Positions 36,801 through 47,959 of a stretch of DNA of 64,000 nucleotides are shown here, piece by piece. The position numbers and the translations under genes were made by a program. Position 1 is the first letter of the stretch. Each line of letters starts with the position of its first letter. This DNA comes from Sapria himalayana (lineage: Eukaryota > Streptophyta > Magnoliopsida > Malpighiales > Rafflesiaceae). Location: assembly GCA_029783825.1 (NCBI GenBank), contig JAREIK010000337.1:76692-140691 (forward strand), given 5' to 3'. Below the pieces are notes generated by a model, which ran no database searches, had not been told where the DNA came from, and saw only the letters and a list, made by a program, of their open reading frames with translations.

Positions 36801-38302
36801 TAAGAAGCAAAAGATGAATAAGAAAAATAAGAAGAATAAGAAGAAAAGAAAAATAAGAACAATTAGAAGAAATAGGAGAATAAGAATAATAAGAAAAATT
36901 AGAAAAATAAAAAGAATTATAAGAATTAAAAGAATTTGAAAATAAGAAGAATAAAAATAATAAAAAGAATTATAAGAATTATAAGAATCAAAAGAATAAG
37001 AAGAATAAGAAAAATAAGAAGAATAAGAATAATAAGAATAATAAGAACAATAAGAAGTATAAGAAGAAAAAAAGAAAAAGAATAAGAAGAATAAGAAGAA
37101 TAAGAAGATAAGAAGAAATATAAAAATTAAAAGAATTAAAAGAATAAGAATAATAAGAAAACTTAGAAGAATAAGATGAATAAAAAGAATTAGAAGAATT
37201 AGAAAAATAAGAAGATTAAGAAGAATAAGAATAATAAGAATAATAAGAATAATAAGAGAAATATGAAGAATAAGAAGAATAAGAAGAATAAGAAGCAAAT
37301 AAAAATGAATAATAAGAATAATAAAAATTATAAGAAAATAAGAATAAAATAAGAATAAGAATAAAAGTAGAATAATTAAGTTAAATGAATAAGAAGTATA
37401 AAAAGAATTAGAATAATAAGAAGAATAAAAAGAATAATAAAAATTAGAAAAATATAAATAAAAAAAGAATATGAAGAAGAAGAAGAATACTAAGAATAAA
37501 TAGAATAAGAACATAAGAATAATAAAAAGTATAAGAAAATAAGAAGAATAAGAAGAATAAGAAAAATAAGAAGAATTAGTAGTATAAAATTTAATAAGAA
37601 GAATTAGAATAATTAGAATAATAATAAGAAATTGATGAGTAATAAAAATTAGAAGAATAAAAAAATAAGAAGAATAAGAAGAAATAAGAAGAATAAGAAG
37701 AATAAGAATAAGAAGAATAAGAAGAATATGAAGAATATGAAGAATATGAAGAATTAGAAGAATTAGAAGAATAAGAATAATAAGAAGCATAAGATGAATA
37801 AAAAGAATAAGAAGAATAAGAAAAATAAACAAATTATAAAGAATAAAAAGAATAAAACTAATAATAAGAATATGAATAATATGAATAATAAGAAGAATTA
37901 AGAAGAATAAAAAAATTAAAACGAATAAGAAGAATAATAAGAATAAGAAGAAAAAGAAGAATAAAAAGAATAAAAAGAATAAGAAGAAAATGAAAATAAG
38001 AATAAGAATAATTATTAGAAAAAGAAGAATAAGAAGAATAAAAAGTATAAAAAGAATAAGAAGAAATGAAAATAAGAATAAGAATAATTATTAGAAAAAG
38101 TAGAATAAGAAGGATAAGAAGAATAAGAATAATAAAAAGAATAAGAATAATACGAAGAATAAGAAGAATAAGACGAATAATAAAAATAAGAAGAATTAGA
38201 AGAAGAAAAAAGAACAAGAATAATAAGAAGAATATGAAGAATAAGAACAAGAAGAATAAGAAGAATAAGAATAAGAAGAAGAATAAAAAAAATATGAAGA
38301 AT

Positions 38303-38426
38303 AAGAAGAATCAGAAGATTAAGAAGAATCAGAAGATTAAGAAGAATCAGAAGATTAAGAAGAATCGGAAGATTAAGAAGAATCAGAAGATTAAGAAGAA
38401 TCAGAAGATTAAGAAGAATCAGAAGA
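38303..38426 (+). repeat. 18-bp minisatellite, about 7 units
   Basis: The unit AAGAATCAGAAGATTAAG repeats about seven times with a single visible base change (TCGG for TCAG near 38,367). It is far more homogeneous than the surrounding array, which implies a recent local expansion. Confidence 0.92.
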
Positions 38427-41400
38427 ATAACAAGAATAGAAGAATAAGAAGAATAAGAAGAATAATAAGAATAATAAGAATAAGAAGAATAAGAAGAATA
38501 AGAAGAATAAGAAAAATAAGAAGAATAAGAATAATAAAATGAATAAGAAGAATAAGAATAATAAGAAGAATAATAAGATTAATAAGAATAAGAAGATTAA
38601 AAAGAATAAGAAGAATAAGAAGAAAAAAAAGTATAAGAAGTATTTGAAGAATAAGAAGAACGAGTATAAGAATAATACGAAGAATAAGAACAATTATGAA
38701 GAATTTAAAGAATAAAAAGAAATAAGAAGAATAAAAAGAATAAAAGGAATAAAAAGAAAAAAAATAAGAAGAATTATTATAATAAGAAGAATAAGAAGTA
38801 AAAGAAGAAAAAAAAGAATAAGAAGAAAAAGAAGATTAAGAAGACTAAAAGAATAAGAACAATAAGAACAATAAGAAGAATGTAAAGAATAAGAAGAATG
38901 AGTTGAATAAGAAGAATAAGATAAAAAAAGAAGAATAAGAAGAACAAGAAGAATTTGAAGAATAAGAATAATAAGAAAAATAAGAATAATAAGAAGAATA
39001 TGAAGAATATGAAGAATAAGAAGAATAAGAAGAATAAGAAGAATAAGCAAGATAAGAAGAATAAGAAGAATAAAAAGAATGAGAAGAATAAAAAATAAGA
39101 ATAATAAGAATAATAAGAATATAATGCTAAAAAAGAATATGAAGAAAAAAAAATAATAATAATATAAATAATATGAAGAATACAAAGAATAAGAAGAAGA
39201 AGAATAATAATAATAATAATAAGTAGCAGAAAAAGAATAAAAAGAATAAAAGAATAAAAGAATAAAAAGAATAAAAATAAATAGAAAAATAAGAATAATA
39301 TAAAGAATAAAAAGAATAAGAAGAATAAGAAGAATAGAAAAATTAGAATAATTAGAAGAATTAGAAGAATAAATAAGAATAAAAAGAATGAAAAGAAAAA
39401 AATGAATAAGAAGAAAAAGAAGAATAAGAAGAAATAGAATAATACAAATAATAAGAAGAATAAGAAAAATAAAAAGAATATAAAGAATAAGAATTATAAG
39501 TAGAATAAGAAGAATAAGAATAATAATAAGAATAATAATAATAATAATAATAAAAGAATAAGAAGAATAATATGAATAAGAAGATAAGAAAAATAAGAAA
39601 AATTAAAAGAATTAGTTGAATAAGAATTAAAATAAAAGTTAGAAGATTAAAAAGAATATGTAGAATTAGAAGAATATGAAGAATAAGAAGAATAAGAAGA
39701 ATGAAAAGAATAAGAGGTAAAAAAGAATAAGAAGAATAAAAAAAAGAATAAAATAAAAATAAAAAGAATAAGGTAAATAAGAAGAATAAAAATATTTAAG
39801 AAGAATAAAAAGAATAAGAATAATATGAAGAATAAGAAGAATAGAAAGAATAAGATGAATAACAATATAAAAACTATAATAAGAATCACAAAATTAAGAA
39901 TAATTAGTAGAATAAGAAGAATTAGAAGAATATGAATAAAAAAAATAAGAAGAATCCAAAGAATAACAAGAATAAGTAGAATAAGAAGAATAAGAATAAT
40001 AAAAAGAATAAGAAGAATAAAATAAATAATATGACTAAGAAGATTAATAAGAATAAGAATAATAAGAATAATAACAAATTAAGAACAATGGGAAGAATAC
40101 GCATAAAAATAACAATAAAAAGTATATGAAGAATAAGAAGAATAAGAAGAATAAAAAAATAAGAATAATAAAAAAATAATCAAAAAAAAATGAATAAGAA
40201 GAATAAGATTAATAAGATGAATAAAAAGAATTAGAAAAATTAGAATAAAAAAATAAAAAAATAAGTATAATAAAAAGAATAATAAAAATAATAAGAATGT
40301 AAAGAATAAGAAGATAAGAATAATAAAAAAAATAAGAAAAATAAGAAGAATTAGAATAATAAAAATATAAAGAAGAATTAGAAGAATTAGAATAATTAGT
40401 ATAATTAGAAGAATAAGAAGAACAAGAAGAAGAAGAATAATAAGAAGAATAAGAAGAATAAATAGAATAAGAAGAATAAGAATGATAAGAAGAATAATAA
40501 GAATAAGAAGAATATGAGTAATAAAAAGAATAAGAAGAATAAAAAAAGTAAGAAGAATATGAATAATTAAAAGAATAAGAAGAATAAAAAAAGTAAGAAG
40601 AATATGAAGAATAAAAAGAATAAGAAGAATTAGAATAATTAGAAGAATAAAAGAATAAAAAGAATAAAAAGAATAAGAAGAATAATAAGAATAAGAAGAA
40701 TAAGAAGAATATGAAGAATAAAATAATAAGAAGAATAAGAAGATAATAAAAATCAGAAGAATTAAAAGAATTAGAAGAATAAGATTAATAAAAAATGTTA
40801 GAATAATAAGAAGAATAATAAGAATAAGAGGAATAAGACGAATAAGAAGAATTAAGATGAATATATAAAATAAGAATAATATGAAGAATAAGAAGAATAA
40901 AATGAAAAATAATAAGAATAAGAATAATACAAAGAATAAGAAGAATAAGAATAATAAGTAGAATAAGAATAATAAGAATAATAAGAAGAATTAGAAGAAT
41001 AAAAATAATAAGAAGAATAAAAAAAAGAAGAATAAGATGATTAAGAAGAATAAAAACAATATGAAGAAGAATGCAAAAATAAAAAGAATAAAAAGAAAAA
41101 GAAGAAAAATAATAATAAAAGATAAAGAATAATATGCAGAATTAGAAGAATAAGAAGAATAAAATGAAAAATAAAAATAAAAATAATAAAAAGAATTAGA
41201 AGAATAAGAAGAAAAATAAGAAAAATAATAATATGAAAAATAAAAAGTATAATAAGAAAAAGACGAACAAAAAGAATAAGAAGAATAAGAAAAATAAGAA
41301 TAAAATGATGAATATAAAGAATATGATGAATATGATGAATAGAAAGAATATGAAGGAAATTAAGAATAATAAGTATAAGAAGAATAAAAAGAATAAAATA

Positions 41401-41809
41401 ATAAAAAGAATAAAAATAATAACAATATTAAGAAGAATCAAAAGAATAAGAAGAATAAGAAGAATAATAAAATTACAAAATTAGTAGAATAATAAAAAAA
41501 GAAAAGTAAAGTCAAGAAGAATAAGAAGAATAAAAAAATAAAAAGAATAAGAAGTATAAAAAATAAGAATAATATGAAGAATAGGAAGAATAAGATGATT
41601 AAAAAAATAAGAAAAATAAAAGAATTAGAAAAATAAGAAGAATTATAAGAATAAGAATAAGAAGAATAAAAACAATAAGAAGAATAATAAGAATAAGAAG
41701 AATAAACCTTCTTCTTTGAATTGCTCTATCAAGCTCTAGAGAGAGAAATGCAATTTTTAGAGAGAGAAACAACAATTTTCAGTGATGAAGTAGCCATTAT
41801 CAAGCAAAA

Positions 41810-43141
41810 ATGGAGCAAGCGGATTTCTTAATGAATAGGAAATCATTTTCTCAACATTTTATAAAGAACGCGCTTCATTCATCATCTTCTTCGGAAGTTT
41901 TCGGGGAAAAAAATGGGGAACCCTCGATAGAGTTTTCCCCGACAGACATGGCTTCCCTCACTAAAGCTCACAAATATATACTGGTGGGCAAATTCTCACA
42001 CGGGCGTCCTCGTGTTGAAGATATAAGGGCATTCTATGCTTCCTTGAAGCTCAAAGGCCTGATAAAAATAGGAGTCCTGGATGCGAAGCAAATCCTCGTG
42101 CGGCTCTTTACATAAGAGGACTTCCATAGAATCTGGTTGAAAGGAGTTTGGTATATCATGGGCTACCCCATGCGAGCTTTCAAATGGACACCCGACTTCT
42201 CAACCAAGCAGGAATCCCTATTGGCCTCGGTATGGTTCCTCCTTCCCATGCTCCCCATTCACTTGTTTGATAAATTTGCTCTCTCCCACATTGCACACGC
42301 AGTCAGCACCCCTCTTCTTCTTGATGGTGCCACTACTACTATCTCTCACCCATGTGTGGCTCGGCTGTGCATAGAAGTCAACTTGTTGAATCATATACCT
42401 CAGTGAATATGGATAGGTTCTAAGAATGGAGATGGTTTCTAGTAAGATGTAATTCCAGAGTTCCTCCCTCGCTATTGCACATACTGTAAGAAGCTTGGAC
42501 ATGGTTGTGATCACTGTACTGTCAAAAAAAAAGCATGAAGAAGATAGGCAGTATACAGACTTTATAGGGAAGGGGAAGGAAATAGTGCAATACAGAATAA
42601 AAAACACCATGGCTCTTGAGCAGAATTTAAACAATGAGGGAACTAGCCTGGAACTAACTGAAGATGTCCCCCCTAGAATAGAAGAGAAGGAAGAGGTAGA
42701 GGAAGAGGATAAAAATAAAAGACTTGATTTAATTATGAAAATTGCAGAAATAAACAAAAGGTTTCGGGGCAACAGGTTTGATAACAGAATAAGAAGGGAG
42801 GAGAGTAGGAAATGGGCAGTGGAAGAAGTTAATAGCTCGGATGAGGAAATAGAGGTGCGAAGTAATATAAACTTACACAAGGGAGAGGAAGAAAATGAAT
42901 GCATAAAATTCACAAAGGATGATATCGATATACATAGATTTAAGAATAAAATGGGCAACAGGGAATGGGCCTTGGAAGAAATAAAAATTATGGCCATACA
43001 ACTAGGAAGGGTGTTGAAAGAAGACAAAACAGAAAATACTAGTGCTATAAAAAGTCAAGAAACAGGAAAAAACACCTAAATAGAATATATGATTCAAAGT
43101 GCATCACTAGATCTCGGATTAAAACTAACCATAATGTTTAA
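41810..43141 (+). pseudogene. LINE-D ORF1 (DUF4283-type with intact CCHC knuckle), several stops
   Basis: Starts MEQADFLMNRKSFSQHF at 41,810, about 100 nt after the 5' end. The domain core is clear (VGKFSHGRPRVEDIRAFYAS, WLKGVWYIMGYPMRAFKWTP, ATTTISHPCVARLCIEVNLL). In-frame stops are TAA 42,113-42,115, TGA 42,404-42,406, and TAG plus TAA at 42,437-42,442, where the others read WQ. The zinc knuckle is complete: CTYCKKLGHGCDHC at about 42,478-42,520. Frame changes follow at the A-run 42,522-42,530 and near 43,045. After the second change the conserved basic end (SRNRKKHLNRIYDSKCITR) appears and the frame ends at TAA 43,139-43,141. It overlaps ORF2 by ATGTTTAA. Confidence 0.83.
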
Positions 43142-46100
43142 ATTATTTTACTGGAATGTTAGGGGTATTGCAAACCCTTCCACAATAAAAAGAATTAAAA
43201 AAATGATAAAATTATATAATTCTTCTCTTATAATGCTTGCTGAACCTATGGTGAATAAGGTTCAAATAGATCATTACAAAGGAGTCCTGGGCTTTGAGAA
43301 TGCATTTTCTAATAATAATAGTAAAATTTGGGTATTCTAGAAAAATAAATTTAATATAAATATATTGGAGGAAACAGATCAAATAATCAATTTTAGTCTA
43401 GATAATGCCCGAGATGAAGTAATCTCGGTAGTATATGCTAAATATACTAAAGAAGGTAGAAAGGAGCTTTGGAATAGTATGGCCAAAATATCAAGTTTGA
43501 ACAAACCATGGATAGTAGGAGGTGATTTTAACATAATAATAAAGACCAGTGAGAAAAAAAGGAGGTAATTCCCCCAACACTAGTGCCATTTCACACTTTA
43601 ATGAGGCTATATCAAAGGCCAGTTTGATGGAAGCTAACTTTTTAGGCACACAATATACCTGGTGCAATAACAGGAAAAACAAAGGCACTATATGGGCAAG
43701 ACTAGATAGAGTTTTATACAATGTGAAATGATTAGAAAGTTATGGATCTACCGCTGTGAGACATTTAAATAGAATATGCTCGGATCACAATCCATTGTTA
43801 ATTACCTTAGAGCAGACCAAATTCTTGAGTAAACCTTTTAAATTTCAGAATGCTTGGTGCTTGCATCATACATTCATAAATATGGTTAAAGAGTCTTGGT
43901 CTTTGGAAGTCTCGGGTAATCCGACACAAGTCTGGAATATGAAACTAAATAGATTAAAAAAACATCTAAAGATATGTAATAGAGATATATTTTTAATATA
44001 AACAAAAATATAATAGAAGCAGAAAAAAAAGCTGAAAAATTAGAGATAGAACATGAAATATTTTAAGATAAAGAGAGTAGAGAAGCACTTAGTAAATCCC
44101 AAGCTGAACTAAAATTAAAACTCCTCATGGAGGAAATTTTTTGGAAACAAAAAGCTAAAATAAAATGGCTAAAAGGAGATAAAAACACAAAATTTTTTCA
44201 AAGAGCAGCTAAAATAAGAATACAGAAACAAAGAATAAAAGGTATAAAAAATAGTAATAATGCCTGAATAGATGATAACACAGAAATTAAAAAGCATTTT
44301 GATGAATACTTTGAAAATCAATTTATAGGGGATACATCCTTGAGAGGTGTTGAACTTATACATAAAATAGACTGTAATATTACCAGAGAAGAGAATGATG
44401 CCCTTATTAAATTCCCAGATAAAGAAGAGCTTAAAACGGTTGTTTTCAGCCTGGACCCAAATAGTGCCCCGGGCCCAGACGAATGGAACAATGAGTTCTA
44501 CCAAAAATGCTGGATTATCATAAAATCTGATCTTCTCAATGCCATTTATTGGATTTTTAATGAAGCAGAAATAGGCAAGAAATGGTGTAGCACATATATG
44601 GTGCTTATTCCCAAGACAGACAATCCACAAAAGGCAGATGATTTCAGACCTATAAGTCTATGTAATTCTATTTATAAGATTCTGTCTAAATTATTGCAAA
44701 ACAGATTAACTTTTGTCCTTCCTAAAATTATTTCAAAAGAGCAATCAGGATTCATGAAAAATAGACTTATAATGGAAAATATTTGCTTTACTAAAGAAAT
44801 GATTAAAGATATAGGCAAAAAAGTTAGAGGACATAATGTATTAATAAAATTAAACTTATCTAAAGCTTTCGATAAAGTAGAATGGAATGTCTTGTGTTTC
44901 ACCATGGGAATGATGGGTTTCTCGGAGACCTGGATAGATTTGATATATAGATGTATATCAAGCTCATAGATTAAAATTCTAGTAAACGGGGAGCTAGGAA
45001 GAGATATTAAGCCGCTTAGAGGACTAAGACAATGTGACCCTCTTTCTCCCTCACTCTTTAATATTTATTTAGAGCTCTTTATTGTCAATCTCAAAGACAA
45101 AATTTGCACAGGTGAAATAGACGCCTTTAGCCAACCGAAAGGTACTCCCCTGGTGAGTTGTCTTGCATATGCAGATGATGTGATAATCTTCACTAATGGT
45201 AGTGCAAGATCCCTTCAAAACCTGATGAGTTTGTTGAGAGTAATGGAGGAAGAAACGGGTCAAAAAATAAATAGCAAAAAGTGTCATTTTATGATAGCTA
45301 AAAAAGCTCCTATGAGTTTACGACATAGAGTATAACAGGTTTCTCGTAGAAAAAAGGAGCAATTCAATATCTAGGATGCCCTTTATATGTAGGAAAAGTT
45401 AAGTCAGAATATTTTGAATTCTTAATCGAAAAGATCAAAAATAAAATTGCAGGATGGAAAGTTGAAATGCTATCTATGAGCGGCAGGATAACCTTAATCA
45501 CACATGTACTTCAAAGCATAGTCATGCAAAACCTAATGATCACTCAATTACCAGCCCTTGATAAAAAAAGAATTGAAAAAGAAATGGCTTGTTTTTAGTG
45601 GGGGACATATAAAGGTAAAAGTAAGCTTCACTGGAAAAAATAGAAAGATCTCTGTTTTGCAAAACATGAAGCAGGGCTGGGTTTTATAGATTTGAATGAT
45701 CTCGCTAAAGCTTGGGATTGTAAAAGATGGTGGAGGCTTAAAAAAATAATAGTTTATGGGCAGAATTTATAAGGGCCAAATATTGCAAAGATGGGGATAC
45801 GAACACAGAAATAAAAAAGAGTAGAGCTTCACAAGTGTGGATGCAAATGCTTAAACAAAGGGAGATAGTAGAAAAATATTCTAAGCTCACTAAAAGTGGC
45901 TAGAAATGGACATTGAGTGTAGATGAAAAATTCTCTATCAAAACCATCAAAGATAAAGTGAGAAGTAGAAAGGAAGAGCTTTCACTATTTAAATGGACCT
46001 GGAATAATGATAACTCTCAAAAAATTAAAACTAACACATGGAAAGTTCTCTCTAATATTATTCCAATAGATGTAAATATAAAAAAGAAACGTATTCAACT

Positions 46101-47032
46101 TCCCTCTAGGTGTGAATGCTGTTTTCAGGAAAATGAATCGATAGATCATTTATTTTCACAAGGAAAGATAGCTTTAGAAATTTGGAGAAGATTAGAATTA
46201 GAAATGGGTATAAAGCACGAATGCATCCCTCTTAGAAATAGACTTCAAAAATGGTATATAGCGTACACGAGAAACTCGTTACAAAAATGGGTTAAAAATA
46301 ATATACCTCATATTGCTATTTGGTGTATATGGAAGGCTAGGAATAACAGTAGATATGAAGGTAAGAGAATGTAGGTGGAAGACATCTGGAAAACTATAAA
46401 GAGAGAATTAATAAGTACTTCAGAAGCTTGCCCGATAACAGTCCAGACTAATTTTCTAAATAATGATATTTTAAATTTTTGGAATCTTACGGTTACTAAG
46501 AAAAGATCACAAAAAATTATAGGAGTTAAGTGGGAAAAAACCACCATTAGATAGGCTCTCCTTAAATACCGATGGTAGTTTTGATAGAAATATAGGCTGA
46601 GCAGGAGGAGGAGTGATTAGAAATTCTAGAGGTCACCTCATTTTTGCCTTTTCAAGGAGTTACAAAGCCTCTTCTGCACTTCATGCAGAAATCTTAGCAT
46701 TAAGAGATGGATTGAGGGCATGTCTCTCTAGAGGACTAAGAAATATAGACATTCAGTCGGACTCTAAAATTGTGGTAGATATGATAAATAAAAAAAAGAC
46801 TTTATGGAAATACGAAGATGAATTAAAAGAGATCGGCCATCTAGCATTATCGTTAAACGCTTTTATCAAACATATATACAGGGAAGCAAATGCTTTAGCT
46901 GATAAACTGGCTAAAGAATGGAAAAATAATAAACATGGAGAATATATAAAGGATTCGATCCCTGATAGATACAAGGGTATAATAAGAATGGATAAGATGG
47001 AATATCCATATATTCGAATAATTAAAGTATAG
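43134..47032 (+). pseudogene. LINE-D ORF2 (endonuclease, RT, zf-RVT, RNase H), multiple stops
   Basis: Starts MFKLFYWNVRGIANPS. Endonuclease motifs are all present in pieces: AEPM, IVGGDFN, RLDRVLYN and CSDHNPLL. Breaks are TAG 43,338, an extra A in the run near 43,553-43,559, TGA 43,729 and a shift near 43,990. RT is readable from 44,340 to 45,335 with one TAG (44,967-44,969). Motifs are APGPDEWNNEFYQKCW, DFRPISLCNSIYKIL, GLRQCDPLSPSLFN (Gly to Cys in motif B) and YADDVIIF. Motif A reads KLNLSKAFD, so the first catalytic Asp is Asn (AAC 44,853-44,855). The zf-RVT knuckle SRCECCFQENESIDHLF is near 46,105-46,155. RNase H (46,560-47,000) keeps NTDGSF, HAEIL, SDSK and NALADKLA. It ends at TAG? 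no: the last frame closes at TAG 47,030-47,032 after YPYIRIIKV. Confidence 0.85.
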
Positions 47033-47841
47033 CCTTAACCTGGATATCCACCCAGGTCTAGTGGGGTGGACTAAAGGGTTTAGATATATGTGGCTATAAG
47101 TATTGTACTAGTGTGTGTTTTGCAGTCTAACAGATCCAGGTACCGCAAGAAAAAAGCAACAGCAGTAATGGACTTGGAAGAAGGAACTGTGCATAAGTGG
47201 ATTGAGCGAATAGGACTATGTTGTTCTTGTTTTTTCTTGTTTTTCTCTTTGTTAAACAGACGCAAGGTGGAGGAAGGCAATAATAGAGCTGCTAAAAAGA
47301 TGGATGCTGGATGTTTATACTTCTGTTTGTTTGTTTTTGTGCGTGTTTTTTGTTTGATTTGTGTCTGTTAAAAAAAATATGTCCTCTAAAGGAGAACTCA
47401 ATAAGGAAAGGCTGTTGAGTATGGAAGCTGGAAAAAAGGAGAAAGCAATGGGACACTCATGCGATCAAAATGCTTTATTCAAGAGGGTAAGAAATAACCT
47501 GGAAACTGTAGAATTATCTTTTTGGCAGATTTAAAGTCTGGAAATACCTAAAGACTAGAATTGTTGAAGCTCTCTGTTGGTATGTAAAAAGGATCTGCAT
47601 GCCTTGTATAAGTATGTATTATAGCCGGTTTTTAGAGCTTTCTTGGGCTAGTGAATTAAAGCTGCAAAGATGGACAGCATATAAGATTTGAAAAGATCCA
47701 GAATAGAAGACAAGATGATACAACCACTGGAATAACTCCACGCAAACAACAATCTCCAGCAAATTTAATAAAGAGCAAATACCAAAAATGCATTGAAAGC
47801 TTATTTTGATTATGTTTTATTTTGTTTGTAGATTAAAGGAT
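47033..47841 (+). other. LINE-D 3' UTR
   Basis: About 0.8 kb. A 93-codon plus-strand frame (47,090-47,371) and an overlapping minus-strand frame show no domain; Cys/Phe-rich translation and lack of a counterpart in the other copies argue against a gene. Confidence 0.65.
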
Positions 47842-47944
47842 GGGTGTAAAAGGGGAAAGGGTAGAGTATAGTTTGTAAAAATGATATTCCTCCGCCAAAA
47901 GAGAGGGCTTTGATTATAATAAAACAAATTTTCTAAAAAAAAAA
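47842..47944 (+). other. Conserved LINE 3'-terminal tail, copy D
   Basis: GGGTGTAAAAGGGGAAAGGG, ATATTCCTCCGCCAAAAGAG and ATAAAACAAATTTTC before ten As. This tail is close to the consensus of the five. Confidence 0.87.
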
Positions 47945-47959
47945 GAATAAGAAGAATAA

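Larger units (their letters stand above)
35326..41688 (+). repeat. AAG/AAT satellite array, block 6
   Basis: About 6.4 kb of purine-rich satellite. Several pure AAT runs (35,855, 36,515, 39,205, 39,535) and a local 650-bp duplication and 18-bp minisatellite (below) are embedded. Long antisense frames (up to 447 aa of Leu/Ile/Ser/Tyr) are repeat artefacts. No gene is seen. Confidence 0.94.
41706..47944 (+). mobile_element. LINE-D, plant L1-type element (full span, decayed)
   Basis: Complete order of 5' UTR, ORF1, ORF2, 3' UTR, tail and poly(A) (47,935-47,944). A 17-bp duplication (41,689-41,705 and 47,943-47,959, AAGAATAAGAAGAATAA) fits the flanks, but it is made of array consensus. Damage is mostly point changes: many TGG to TAG/TGA stops plus frameshifts at A-runs. 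The RT active site is also altered. Confidence 0.9.

Noticed and set aside
36489..37832. 447-aa minus-strand open frame, and many similar Leu/Ile/Phe/Ser/Tyr or Lys/Asn/Arg frames across the arrays
   Set aside because: They translate only triplet repeat (TTC/TTA/ATT or AAG/AAT/ATA), lack any domain, and occur in several frames at once.
38303..38426. CRISPR-like array
   Set aside because: Units are contiguous 18-mers without unique spacers, in a plant nuclear satellite; no cas genes.
42218..43027. 269-aa minus-strand frame
   Set aside because: It is the antisense of LINE-D ORF1 and its charged linker (Ser/Leu-rich translation); no independent coding evidence.
47090..47371. 93-aa plus-strand frame after LINE-D ORF2
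   Set aside because: Lies in the 3' UTR, Cys/Phe-rich, no counterpart in other copies and no domain.
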